Shown one piece after another: positions 33,403 to 42,103 of a DNA stretch of 64,000 nucleotides. The translations under genes and the position numbers were made by a program. The stretch is from Roseburia sp. Lineage in GTDB: Bacteria; Bacillota; Clostridia; Lachnospirales; Lachnospiraceae. Location: NCBI GenBank assembly GCA_019421345.1, contig JAHZFL010000010.1, forward strand, positions 27,369 through 91,368, given 5' to 3'. How positions within the stretch are numbered: the first letter of the stretch is position 1; every line of letters starts with the position of its first letter. The notes below the pieces were generated by a model. The model was not told the DNA's origin and did no database searches. It was given only the letters and a program-made list of their open reading frames with translations.

Positions 33403-33431
33403 TTGACATAATTCTGAAAATAGAATAAAAT
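33403..33431 (+). promoter_or_regulatory. Sigma-A promoter of rny
   Basis: TTGACA (33403-33408) and TAAAAT (33426-33431) with a 17-base spacer; the transcript would have a leader of about 75 bases. Confidence 0.75.
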
Positions 33432-33512
33432 TTAATTATTGTAATTTATGACAGACAACGATAAGTTTCTATGTTATATGTACAATGAAAATTTCATAAA
33501 GGAGGTGCTCCT

Positions 33513-35057
33513 GTGGACATAGTGATTGCTGTTGTTGCGACTCTGGTCGTCACTGCTGTCGTAGTATACCTTATCACAACTGTTTACCATAAGAAAGTAA
33601 CAGAAGCAAAGATTGGGAATGCAGAGGAAAAGGCACGCGAGATCATTGATGAGGCAGTAAAGAGCGCAGAAACCAAGAAACGCGAGGCAATGCTGGAAGC
33701 AAAGGAAGAGTCCATTCGTGTTAAGAATGAGCTGGACCGTGAGGCGAAAGAACGCCGTGCCGAGATTGGGCGCAGCGAACGCCGGATTGTTCAGAAGGAA
33801 GAAAATCTGGACAGGAAGCTGGAAGCCATTGAGAAGCGTGAGGCGGGATTTGCTGCAAAAGAGGACGAGATCAACAAACAGAAAGAGCAGATCGCAAGAC
33901 TCAATGAGGAGCGTTTACAGGAACTGGAACGAATCTCCGGATTGACCTCCGAACAGGCAAAGGAATATCTCTTAAAAACCGTTGAAGAAGATGTGAAGCT
34001 TGATACTGCGAAGTTGATTAAAGAAATGGAACGCAGGGCAAAGGAAGAAGCGGACAAGAAGGCAAGAGAGTATGTGGTGAATGCAATTCAGAAATGTGCG
34101 GCAGACCATGTTTCCGAGACGACAATCTCCGTCGTGCAGCTTCCGAATGATGAGATGAAGGGAAGGATTATCGGGCGTGAGGGTCGGAATATCCGTACGT
34201 TGGAGACCTTGACAGGCGTGGATCTGATCATCGACGATACGCCGGAGGCAGTTATTTTATCCAGCTTTGACCCGATCAGACGTGAGGTTGCAAGGATTGC
34301 GCTTGAAAAGTTGATCGTAGACGGACGTATTCATCCGGCAAGAATTGAGGAGATGGTGGAGAAGGCACAGCGCGAGGTGGAGACAATGATCCGCGAGGAA
34401 GGAGAGGCAGCGATCTTAGAGGTCGGCATTCACGGAGTTCATCCGGAGATTGTCCGTTTACTCGGCAAGATGAAGTTCCGTACAAGCTACGGACAGAATG
34501 TGCTTAAGCATTCCATTGAGGTTGCGCACCTTTCGGGCTTACTTGCCGCGGAGCTTGGTCTTGACGTAAGAACCGCAAAGAGGGCAGGTCTGCTGCATGA
34601 TATTGGAAAGGCAGTGGATCATGACATGGAAGGTTCTCACATTCAGCTTGGCGTGGATTTGTGCCGTAAGTACAAAGAATCCGCAATTGTTATCAATGCG
34701 GTAGAGTCCCATCACGGCGATGTAGAGCCGGAGACGCTCATTTCTTGTATTGTGCAGGCTGCTGATACGATCAGTGCAGCAAGACCGGGTGCAAGGAGAG
34801 AGACATTGGAGACCTATTCTAACCGATTGAAGCAGTTAGAGGATATTTCAAACGGATTTAAGGGTGTAGACAAGTCCTTTGCCATTCAGGCAGGCAGAGA
34901 GATTCGAGTTATGGTTGTTCCGGATCAGGTCAGCGATGCCGATATGGTATTGATGGCGCGTGATATTTCCAAGAAGATCGAATCGGAGATGGAATATCCG
35001 GGACAGATCAAGGTAAACGTAATTCGTGAATCGAGAGTTACAGATTACGCAAAATAA
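33513..35057 (+). CDS. rny: Ribonuclease Y
   Basis: RNase Y is the membrane-bound endonuclease that starts mRNA decay in Firmicutes. The 514-residue protein has an N-terminal membrane helix (about 2-22), a long Lys/Glu-rich coiled coil (about 25-190), a KH domain with GRIIGREGRNIRTLE, and an HD domain with LLHDIGKAVDHD (H362-D363) and ESHHGDVEPE. The start is GTG 33513 with GGAGG at 33501-33505 upstream. Length matches Bacillus Rny (520). It is flanked by its own promoter and terminator. Confidence 0.97.
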   Translation: MDIVIAVVATLVVTAVVVYLITTVYHKKVTEAKIGNAEEKAREIIDEAVKSAETKKREAMLEAKEESIRVKNELDREAKERRAEIGRSERRIVQKEENLDRKLEAIEKREAGFAAKEDEINKQKEQIARLNEERLQELERISGLTSEQAKEYLLKTVEEDVKLDTAKLIKEMERRAKEEADKKAREYVVNAIQKCAADHVSETTISVVQLPNDEMKGRIIGREGRNIRTLETLTGVDLIIDDTPEAVILSSFDPIRREVARIALEKLIVDGRIHPARIEEMVEKAQREVETMIREEGEAAILEVGIHGVHPEIVRLLGKMKFRTSYGQNVLKHSIEVAHLSGLLAAELGLDVRTAKRAGLLHDIGKAVDHDMEGSHIQLGVDLCRKYKESAIVINAVESHHGDVEPETLISCIVQAADTISAARPGARRETLETYSNRLKQLEDISNGFKGVDKSFAIQAGREIRVMVVPDQVSDADMVLMARDISKKIESEMEYPGQIKVNVIRESRVTDYAK

Positions 35058-35084
35058 GTGTTTGCCCGTTTGGGTGAAGAAGAT

Positions 35085-35122
35085 AACCGTTGTATTGTAA
35101 GATGCAGCGGTTTTCTTTTTTC
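35085..35122 (+). terminator. Terminator of rny
   Basis: AACCGTTG (35085-35092) pairs with CAGCGGTT (35105-35112) with one G-U pair, then a T-rich run to about 35121. Confidence 0.75.
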
Positions 35123-35238
35123 TCATGTAGGAAATTGCGCTGCGGCGGAATGAAGGATCAGTTGCAAATGTGACCCGCCACAGGAAAATTCTATGAATTT
35201 TGGGCAGGAGAAAAGCAGGAGAGGAAAGGAGAGACAGG

Positions 35239-35802
35239 ATGGATTGTCAGGTAAAAAGAAAGAAAAGAGAGTTGATCCGCAGCGGAGCGATTCTTGATAT
35301 TTATACAGATACGATGGAGCTTCCAAACGGCAAAACGGAGGAATGGGATTTTATTTCTCACAGGAAGGGTGCGGCGGCAGTTGTTCCGGTACAGGAGGAC
35401 GGTAAGATTTTGATGGTACGCCAGTACCGGAATGCATTGGAGCGGATGACGCTTGAAATTCCCGCCGGCTCCAGAGACAGCGTGACGGAGGATACGCGTG
35501 TGTGCGCGGCGCGTGAGCTGGAGGAGGAGACCGGCTATCAGAGCGCAGATTTGACGTTTTTGCTGTCCCTTAGAACGACAGTCGCATTTTGTGATGAGTT
35601 TATTGACGTGTATCTCGCGAGAAATCTTAAGCCGGGCAGTCAGAAGCTGGATGAGGGAGAGTTCATTGAGGTGGAGGCATATGAGCTAAACGAGCTGTGC
35701 GAGATGATCTATCAGGGAAAGCTGCAGGACGCAAAGACGGTGGCGGCGATTCTCGCTTACAAGAATCTTTTGCATGAGAAGGAGCTGAAAGGCATAGGAT
35801 AA
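35239..35802 (+). CDS. nudF: ADP-ribose pyrophosphatase, Nudix family
   Basis: A 187-residue Nudix enzyme that probably splits ADP-ribose into AMP and ribose-5-phosphate. It has the N-terminal beta domain (DIYTDTMELPNGKTEEWDF), VPVQEDGKILMVRQYRN, LEIPAGS and the Nudix helix ARELEEETGY; the Nudix box carries one extra residue between G and the first E. ATG 35239 follows AAGGAGAG (35226-35233). Its neighbour is a SpoIIM-like gene, as in Bacillus where nudF lies near spoIIM. Confidence 0.88.
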   Translation: MDCQVKRKKRELIRSGAILDIYTDTMELPNGKTEEWDFISHRKGAAAVVPVQEDGKILMVRQYRNALERMTLEIPAGSRDSVTEDTRVCAARELEEETGYQSADLTFLLSLRTTVAFCDEFIDVYLARNLKPGSQKLDEGEFIEVEAYELNELCEMIYQGKLQDAKTVAAILAYKNLLHEKELKGIG

Positions 35803-35827
35803 AAGAGAACCTGTTTAGGAGCGCTGC

Positions 35828-36388
35828 ATGAAAAAGGAACAGTGGGTTATTTTTCTGGCTTTTTTGTCAGGCTGTTTGCTGACGAATTTTTTTGGAACAG
35901 AGCTTTTGACGACCTATGGGATTTTTAACGATTATTTTTTAAACCAATATTCTTATCAGGCAGTAGATGGTAATCGCCTGCTTTGTCACGTTTTTTTGGA
36001 GAGAGGCAAAGCGGCGGTTATCATCTTTTTACTTGGACGTGTGATACCGGGCAATTTGTTTGCTGTTCTGGTAAAGAGCATGGCGGCGGCAACCGGTGGG
36101 TTTCTGCTGACAGTTGCGGTTTTAAATCTTGGGCTGCGCGGGATCGTTATCTGTGTCGGAGGTCTGTTTCCTCAGTGGCTGTTTTATTTTGCCGTACTGT
36201 TTTATTATGCAGAATCCAAAAAGGATCGCGTGTATGAATTTGAAGGAACGTATTATAGAGCCGGAGATAAAAAAGGATCGCATGTTCTTTTGCGCGGGAC
36301 GCTGATTTTTCTGGGGCTGGCTGCCGGAATGCTGTTGGAATGCTACATCAATCCGATTTTACTTCATTTTGTGATCCATATGTTCTAG
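35828..36388 (+). CDS. SpoIIM-like membrane protein
   Basis: A 186-residue protein with about five membrane helices (FLAFLSGCLLTNFFG; AAVIIFLLGRVIPGN; a GLRGIVICVGGLFPQWLFYFAVLFYY stretch in part; the C-terminal LIFLGLAAGMLLECYINPILL). SpoIIM joins SpoIID and SpoIIP in septal wall removal during engulfment. The last helix with LLECYINP and the place after nudF agree with SpoIIM, but the protein is shorter than Bacillus SpoIIM (214) and similarity is weak, so a general membrane protein remains possible. ATG 35828 is preceded by AGGAGCGC. Confidence 0.6.
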   Translation: MKKEQWVIFLAFLSGCLLTNFFGTELLTTYGIFNDYFLNQYSYQAVDGNRLLCHVFLERGKAAVIIFLLGRVIPGNLFAVLVKSMAAATGGFLLTVAVLNLGLRGIVICVGGLFPQWLFYFAVLFYYAESKKDRVYEFEGTYYRAGDKKGSHVLLRGTLIFLGLAAGMLLECYINPILLHFVIHMF

Positions 36389-36486
36389 TGTGCTGTATCA
36401 TGCACATTTCGCATCATGACTTGCCTGAATTTTCATCCGCTGCGTTGTCGCCAATCGACGATGCCGCCGCAGGAGAAAAGCAGTGA

Positions 36487-36515
36487 TTGTGTTTCCTTCG
36501 GTTTCCGCTTATAAT
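36487..36515 (+). promoter_or_regulatory. Sigma-A promoter of aroD
   Basis: TTGTGT (36487-36492) and TATAAT (36510-36515), 17-base spacer. Confidence 0.7.
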
Positions 36516-36562
36516 AAAGGAAAAGTAAATATGAATGGAGAGAATGAGCTTGGAGGGAGGCG

Positions 36563-37330
36563 GTGCTGTTGGAGATAAAAGGAAGAAAAATCGGCAAAGG
36601 GAGGCCGCTCGTGTGCGTATCCGTTACGGAGCGGCGCGCGGAGGCGGTGCTTGAGGAGCTTGCGTATCTAAGTAAGAGCGACGCGGATATGATTGAGTGG
36701 AGGCTCGATTGCTTTGAGGGAGTGTGTGACTGCAATGCAATCCGTGCGGTGTTATCTGCCGCCGCACCGCTCCTTAAGGAGAAGATTTTTCTATATACAT
36801 TTCGGAGCAGGGAACAGGGCGGGGCAGCGGAGCTTGCGAATGAAGCGGTGGAGGATGTACATCAGCTTGCGGCGGAGGCTGGCTGCGTGGATTTTGTTGA
36901 TCTTGAGTATTTTCGGGAGAAGCATCCGGCGCGAAAGATCCAGAGACTGAGGAACGGAGGTGTCCGTGTGATTGCCTCACATCATGATTTTTTGGAAACG
37001 CCAAAGCCGGAGGTGATGCATCTGCTGCTTGAGCGGATGCGCGCAGGAGGCGCGGATGTCGTCAAGCTTGCCGTAATGCCGCAGAGCGCGGCGGATGTGC
37101 TGGAGCTTTTGAAGGTGACGGCAGAGTTCCATGAGAGTTATCCACAGACACCGATCATCACAATGTCAATGGGAGCGCTTGGCAGCATCAGCAGGATCTG
37201 CGGCGAGACGTTTGGTTCATGTGTGACGTTTGGGGCGCACCGACGGGCAAGCGCACCGGGACAGTATGAGCTGGAGCGTTTGTGCGGGATATTGGATGCC
37301 ATTCATGAGAATAGTCAGATAGAAATCTAA
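36563..37330 (+). CDS. aroD: Type I 3-dehydroquinate dehydratase
   Basis: The enzyme dehydrates 3-dehydroquinate to 3-dehydroshikimate in the shikimate path through a Schiff base. The 255-residue protein has MIEWRLDCFEG, VIASHHDFLETP with the catalytic His, DVVKLAVMPQSAADVLELL with the Schiff-base Lys, and MSMGALGSISRICGETFGS followed by TFGA. The start is GTG 36563 with GGAGG at 36552-36556; TTG 36569 is a fair alternative with the second GGAGG. It is monocistronic and away from other aromatic pathway genes. Confidence 0.95.
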   Translation: MLLEIKGRKIGKGRPLVCVSVTERRAEAVLEELAYLSKSDADMIEWRLDCFEGVCDCNAIRAVLSAAAPLLKEKIFLYTFRSREQGGAAELANEAVEDVHQLAAEAGCVDFVDLEYFREKHPARKIQRLRNGGVRVIASHHDFLETPKPEVMHLLLERMRAGGADVVKLAVMPQSAADVLELLKVTAEFHESYPQTPIITMSMGALGSISRICGETFGSCVTFGAHRRASAPGQYELERLCGILDAIHENSQIEI

Positions 37331-37340
37331 AATTATTATA

Positions 37341-37381
37341 AACACAGGGAGATTGCTTGACGGTGGCAATCTCCCTGTGTT
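37341..37381 (+). terminator. 16-bp hairpin between aroD and marR
   Basis: AACACAGGGAGATTGC (37341-37356) is the exact complement of 37366-37381 with a 9-base loop. The + strand has no T run after it, so it is either a weak terminator of aroD, a transcript-stabilising stem, or a factor-dependent end. Confidence 0.45.
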
Positions 37382-37403
37382 AATATCTAACAACATCAAT
37401 AGA

Positions 37404-37423
37404 TAACAATGTTAATTATTAAC
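37404..37423 (+). promoter_or_regulatory. Operator-like inverted repeats before marR
   Basis: TAACA-A-TGTTA (37404-37414) and GTTAAT-T-ATTAAC (37411-37423) overlap just upstream of the marR ribosome site. MarR proteins bind such AT-rich palindromes in their own promoters, so autoregulation of the efflux operon is inferred. Confidence 0.5.
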
Positions 37424-37437
37424 AAGGTGGTGAGAAG

Positions 37438-37890
37438 TTGGAAGAATTATATGGAGAATTTTTTAATGCGATGAATCAGATTCGTAAAATACGGATCGGG
37501 GATTTGTTTTCCGATCTGACGGAGGCGGACGGAATGACGCTCATGGCAGTCAGCCATGCAAAAAGGGGCGCAAAAAATGGGATCCTGACAGTTTCCGAGC
37601 TTGCGGAAAAGCTGCATACGCAGCCGTCTGCCGTGTCCCGTTCACTCAAAAGCCTTGAGGAGCAGGGACTCATTGAGCGGACGATCAACAGCACGGACCG
37701 GAGAAATACCTATGTCGCATTATCAGAATACGGGCAGAGTACCTGTGAAAAAATCGAGCGTACGATGAGCGATTTTGCACAGGCAGTTCTCTCGCGTATG
37801 AAGAAAGAAGATTTGGAGCGGCTTGTCGCTTATCTAAATGAGCTTTATCAGGTTGCGATGGAAGAAATTGAGGTTAGAAAGAACAAATAG
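37438..37890 (+). CDS. MarR-family transcriptional regulator
   Basis: A 150-residue MarR protein: dimer helices at both ends and a winged helix in the middle with LTVSELAEKLHTQPSAVSRSLKSLEEQGL and a wing at RTINSTDRRNTYVALSE. The start is TTG 37438 after AAGGTGGTGAG. MarR repressors usually sense small toxic compounds; the next two genes encode an efflux-type ABC exporter, so it most likely controls them. The gap to the first ABC gene is 17 bases. Confidence 0.9.
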   Translation: MEELYGEFFNAMNQIRKIRIGDLFSDLTEADGMTLMAVSHAKRGAKNGILTVSELAEKLHTQPSAVSRSLKSLEEQGLIERTINSTDRRNTYVALSEYGQSTCEKIERTMSDFAQAVLSRMKKEDLERLVAYLNELYQVAMEEIEVRKNK

Positions 37891-37907
37891 GAAGGTGTAG
37901 AAGATTT

Positions 37908-40229
37908 ATGGGAAAAATTTTTAAGAATATGATCCCGTATTGGAAAACGTTGATCATTGTACTGTTGCTGTTATTTGTGCAGGCATGGTGCGATTTGTCG
38001 CTGCCGTCTTATACGTCAGATATTATTGACGTCGGTATTTTAAACAGCGGAGTGGAGCATGTGCTGCCCATGGCTATGACGGAGCGGGAGTTTGAGGCGG
38101 CAAAGGTTTTTATGACAGATGAGGAACTAACGCTCTGGGAGGAGAGCTATGAGAAGCAGGGAGAGATTTATGTCTGTACGGTAACGGATGAGGAAAAGCT
38201 TGCCAGGTTAGATGAGAAGCTTGGGCTTGCCCTGCTTGTCAATGCACAGATGACGGCGGTGGATGAGACGACGTTCCGCAAGAGTGTCGCGGCACAGACC
38301 GGAACGGACGAACAGGTGCTAAATGCCATGAGTCTGGAACAGATCGGCGCGCTTATGAATGTCGAGCTTGTCGTTTCTGAGAGTGAGGTGACCGACGAGG
38401 ATGGCGATGTTACGACAGAGACGTATGTGGATATGCGGGATATTTTTACAAGGATGGCGACAGCCGGAGTGATTGACAGGGATTTGATTTTTTCCATGAG
38501 GGAGGAACTGCAGAAAACAGTTGATACGATGGGAAGCTCCCTGACGAAGTCTATGGGAATCGCCTATGCCATTCGCAGCAGCAAAGACGCAGGCGTTGAC
38601 GTAGACACGCTCCAGACCGATTATTTATGGAGCGCCGGATTAAAGATGGTAGGGATGGCACTGTTAATGGGCATTGCCACTGTTTTGGTCGGCTTTTTGG
38701 GTGCAAGGATCGGCGCCGGCATCGGGCGCGATTTGAGAGGAAAGGTTTTTGAGAAGGTTGTCGGCTTTTCCAATGCGCAGATGGATCAGTTTTCCACGGC
38801 GTCGCTGATCACGAGGAGTACGAACGATATTCAGCAGGTACAGATGGTCTCTGCAATGCTGATCCGCATGGTCGCATACGCCCCGATACTGGGAATCGGA
38901 GGTGTGATCAAGGTCATCCAGACAGGTGCCGGCATGAGCTGGATCATTGTGCTTGCGGTGCTTGTGATTTTAGGCTATGTCGGTATTTTGATGTCGGTTG
39001 CGATGCCGCGTTTTCAACTGATGCAAAAGCTGGTGGACCGCATCAATCTGGTGGCACGCGAGATTTTGACGGGACTTTCCGTTATCCGTGCGTTTGGGCG
39101 GGAGAAAAAAGAGGAGGAACGGTTTGACGAGGCAAATCGTGATCTGACAAAGACCATGCTCTTTACAAACCGCGTGATGACATTTATGATGCCGGGAATG
39201 ATGATGCTGATGAATCTGCTCTCGGTGGGGATTGTATGGTTCGGTGCGCATAAGATCGATGCAGGAACAATGCAGGTAGGCGCGATGACGGCGTTTATTA
39301 CTTATGCGATGCAGATCGTCATGTCGTTTTTGATGCTGACGGCAATGTCTGTGATGCTTCCAAGAGCAGCGGTGGCTGCCGAGCGTATTGACGAGGTGCT
39401 GCGGACAGAGACCTCGATCGTTGAGAAGGAAAATCCAGCCGTCTTAACGGAGCACAGGGGCGCGATTGCGTTTTCGCATGTAAATTTCCGCTATCCGGGC
39501 GCGCAGGAGGATGCGCTGCACGATATTGATTTTGTGGCGGAGCCCGGAAAGACGACGGCGATTATCGGAAGTACCGGCTGCGGTAAGTCTACGCTTGTCA
39601 ATCTCATCCCGCGTCTGTATGACGTGACAGGGGGAACGGTTACGCTAGACGGTACGGATATTCGTGAGCTTGCGCTTCATGAGCTGCGCGAGGAGATTGG
39701 CTTTGTGCCGCAAAAGGGCGTATTGTTCTCCGGAACAATCGCGTCTAACCTTCGTTTCGGAAGGGCGGAGGCGTCCGACGAGGAACTAAAGGAAGCGGCG
39801 CGGATTGCACAGGCGGCAGATTTTATTGAGGAAAAGGAAGAAAAATACGACAGTCCGATTGCACAGGGCGGCAGCAATGTGTCCGGCGGACAAAAGCAGC
39901 GTCTTGCTATCGCGCGGGCGATCGCCAAGAATCCGCAGATATATATTTTTGACGACAGCTTTTCCGCGCTTGATCTAAAGACAGATGCTGCGCTGCGGAA
40001 GGCATTAGCCGAAAAGGTTTCGGATAAAACAGTGCTCATCGTTGCCCAGAGAATCAGTACGATCCTTCATGCGGATCAGATTCTGGTGTTAAACGACGGA
40101 AGGATTGTCGGAAAGGGAACGCATGAGGAGCTGCTTGGCTGCTGCGAGACGTATCGGGAGATCGCAAAATCGCAGTTGTCCGCAAAGGAATTGGGACTGG
40201 AGGAAAGTGAGGTGTCGGACGATGAGTAA
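37908..40229 (+). CDS. ABC exporter half-transporter with degenerate ATP site and large outside insert
   Basis: A 773-residue ABC exporter (permease plus ATPase). Between helix 1 (about 12-32) and helix 2 (about 245-268) lies a ~200-residue outside insert rich in acidic residues. The ATPase has Walker A GSTGCGKST (K560), signature VSGGQKQRLAIARA and Walker B IYIFDDSF, where D683 replaces the catalytic Glu; the H-loop His is Q714. These changes mark the degenerate-site half of a heterodimer such as TM287/288 or BmrCD. The partner is the next gene, overlapping by 8 bases. The insert resembles the position of the extracellular domain in BmrD. Confidence 0.93.
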   Translation: MGKIFKNMIPYWKTLIIVLLLLFVQAWCDLSLPSYTSDIIDVGILNSGVEHVLPMAMTEREFEAAKVFMTDEELTLWEESYEKQGEIYVCTVTDEEKLARLDEKLGLALLVNAQMTAVDETTFRKSVAAQTGTDEQVLNAMSLEQIGALMNVELVVSESEVTDEDGDVTTETYVDMRDIFTRMATAGVIDRDLIFSMREELQKTVDTMGSSLTKSMGIAYAIRSSKDAGVDVDTLQTDYLWSAGLKMVGMALLMGIATVLVGFLGARIGAGIGRDLRGKVFEKVVGFSNAQMDQFSTASLITRSTNDIQQVQMVSAMLIRMVAYAPILGIGGVIKVIQTGAGMSWIIVLAVLVILGYVGILMSVAMPRFQLMQKLVDRINLVAREILTGLSVIRAFGREKKEEERFDEANRDLTKTMLFTNRVMTFMMPGMMMLMNLLSVGIVWFGAHKIDAGTMQVGAMTAFITYAMQIVMSFLMLTAMSVMLPRAAVAAERIDEVLRTETSIVEKENPAVLTEHRGAIAFSHVNFRYPGAQEDALHDIDFVAEPGKTTAIIGSTGCGKSTLVNLIPRLYDVTGGTVTLDGTDIRELALHELREEIGFVPQKGVLFSGTIASNLRFGRAEASDEELKEAARIAQAADFIEEKEEKYDSPIAQGGSNVSGGQKQRLAIARAIAKNPQIYIFDDSFSALDLKTDAALRKALAEKVSDKTVLIVAQRISTILHADQILVLNDGRIVGKGTHEELLGCCETYREIAKSQLSAKELGLEESEVSDDE

Positions 40230-42081
40230 TGAAAAGGAAAGAACACATAGCCGCCAGACGCATCACCACGGACCGATGGGCGGTCACGGAATGGGACATG
40301 TGGAAAAGGCAAAGGATTTTAAGGGGGCGATCGGTAAGCTTACTGCTTATATGGGCAGATATAAAATTGCCATTTTTATCGTGATGATTTTTGCCGCAAG
40401 CTCGACGGTGTTCGGCGTTGTCGGACCAAAGATCTTGGGCAAAGCGACGACGGCGCTCTCAGAGGGACTGGTGGAAAAAATACGCGGCACAGGCGTTATT
40501 GACTTTACCTATATCGGGAATGTGCTTTTATTTGTGCTTGCCCTGTATCTGTGCAGCGCGGTATTTTCCTTTATCCAGGGTTGGATCATGACCGGGATTA
40601 CGCAGAAAATCTGCTACCGGATGCGCAGGGAGATTTCGGAAAAAATCAACCGGATGCCGATGAAATATTTTGAGAGCCGCACCTATGGCGAGGTGCTCTC
40701 GCGGATCACAAACGATGTCGATACGCTTGGGCAGGGGTTAAATCAGAGTATTACGACGATCATTACGTCGGTGGCGACCTTGCTTGGCGTGCTTGTAATG
40801 ATGCTTAGCATATCGCCGTTAATGACCCTGATCGCGCTTGTCATCCTTCCGGTATCTGCCGGCTTGGTATCTGTTGTAGTAAAGCATTCGCAAAAATATT
40901 TTAAAAGCCAGCAGGAATATCTTGGTCACATCAACGGCCAGGTGGAGGAGGTTTACGGCGGTCATCTTGTTGTCAAGGCGTTTAACCGTGAGAAGGATAC
41001 GCTGGAGGAGTTCCATAAGACAAATGATATTTTATATGAGTCTGCATGGAAGTCGCAGTTTTTCTCAGGCATGATGCACCCGATCATGATGTTTGTCGGA
41101 AATCTCGGATATGCGGCGGTTGCGCTTTCCGGCGGTCTGCTTGCGATCAGGGGCGTGATTACGATCGGCGATATTCAGGCGTTTATTCAGTATGTGAGAA
41201 ACTTTACATCGCCGATCCAGCAGATTGCGCAGGTCATCAATCAGGTTCAGTCGATGGCGGCGGCATCAGAACGTGTCTTTGAATTTCTCAACGAGGAGGA
41301 GGAGGATCAGATTGCGCACGCCCCCGCAGATATTCAGGCGGTAACAGGCGCGGTAAGCTTCGATCATGTAAGCTTTGGCTATCAGCCGGAGCAGACGATC
41401 ATCCATGATTTCAGCGTCAAGGTCTCTCCGGGAGAAAAGATTGCGATTGTAGGACCGACCGGAGCGGGAAAGACGACGATGGTCAAGCTTTTGATGCGTT
41501 TTTACGATGTAAACAGCGGAGAAATCTGTCTGGACGGACACAATATCAAGGATTTTAACCGCAGGGAGTTAAGGGATGCGTTCGGTATGGTCTTACAGGA
41601 TACATGGCTCTTTAAGGGAACGATTATGGAGAATATCCGCTATGGAAGGCTGGATGCAACGGATGAGGAGGTGATCCAAGCGGCGAAGGCGGCTCATGCA
41701 GATCACTTTATCAAGACGCTTCCGGGAGGCTACCAGATGGAGCTGAATGAGGATGCAAGCAATGTGTCGCAGGGACAAAAGCAGCTTCTGACAATCGCAC
41801 GGGCAATTCTTGCCGATAATAAGATTTTGATTCTGGATGAGGCGACCTCCTCCGTGGATACGCGTACTGAGGTTGCGATCCAAAAGGCAATGGATCATCT
41901 GATGCGTGGAAGAACGAGCTTTGTGATCGCGCACCGACTGTCGACGATCCGTGACGCAGACATGATTCTTGTCATGAAGGACGGCGATATTGTAGAGCAG
42001 GGAAATCATAAGGAGCTGCTTGCGGCGCATGGATTTTATGCAAGTCTTTACAATTCGCAGTTTGAGGAAACAGTAGCATAA
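40222..42081 (+). CDS. ABC exporter half-transporter with intact ATP site
   Basis: A 619-residue ABC exporter with six membrane helices and an ATPase holding Walker A GPTGAGKTT, signature VSQGQKQLLTIARA, Walker B ILILDEATSSVD (E540) and H-loop H571. It forms the consensus half of the heterodimer with the upstream gene. The N-terminus has a His-rich cytoplasmic stretch (THHHGPMGGHGMGH) that might bind metal, though this is only suggestive. ATG 40222 overlaps the preceding stop, with GAGGTG upstream at 40209-40214. Together with MarR it looks like a drug or peptide efflux system. Confidence 0.93.
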   Translation: MSNEKERTHSRQTHHHGPMGGHGMGHVEKAKDFKGAIGKLTAYMGRYKIAIFIVMIFAASSTVFGVVGPKILGKATTALSEGLVEKIRGTGVIDFTYIGNVLLFVLALYLCSAVFSFIQGWIMTGITQKICYRMRREISEKINRMPMKYFESRTYGEVLSRITNDVDTLGQGLNQSITTIITSVATLLGVLVMMLSISPLMTLIALVILPVSAGLVSVVVKHSQKYFKSQQEYLGHINGQVEEVYGGHLVVKAFNREKDTLEEFHKTNDILYESAWKSQFFSGMMHPIMMFVGNLGYAAVALSGGLLAIRGVITIGDIQAFIQYVRNFTSPIQQIAQVINQVQSMAAASERVFEFLNEEEEDQIAHAPADIQAVTGAVSFDHVSFGYQPEQTIIHDFSVKVSPGEKIAIVGPTGAGKTTMVKLLMRFYDVNSGEICLDGHNIKDFNRRELRDAFGMVLQDTWLFKGTIMENIRYGRLDATDEEVIQAAKAAHADHFIKTLPGGYQMELNEDASNVSQGQKQLLTIARAILADNKILILDEATSSVDTRTEVAIQKAMDHLMRGRTSFVIAHRLSTIRDADMILVMKDGDIVEQGNHKELLAAHGFYASLYNSQFEETVA

Positions 42082-42103
42082 GAGAGAAAGAGAGCAGAAT
42101 AAA

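Noticed and set aside
35185..35201. Palindrome AAAATTC-TAT-GAATTTT before nudF as an operator
   Set aside because: Short AT-rich palindromes of this size are frequent by chance, there is no clear promoter next to it and no partner regulator.
40105..40221. N-terminal extension of the second ABC exporter gene
   Set aside because: It lies wholly inside the first ABC gene; ATG 40222 has a ribosome site and gives the normal length.
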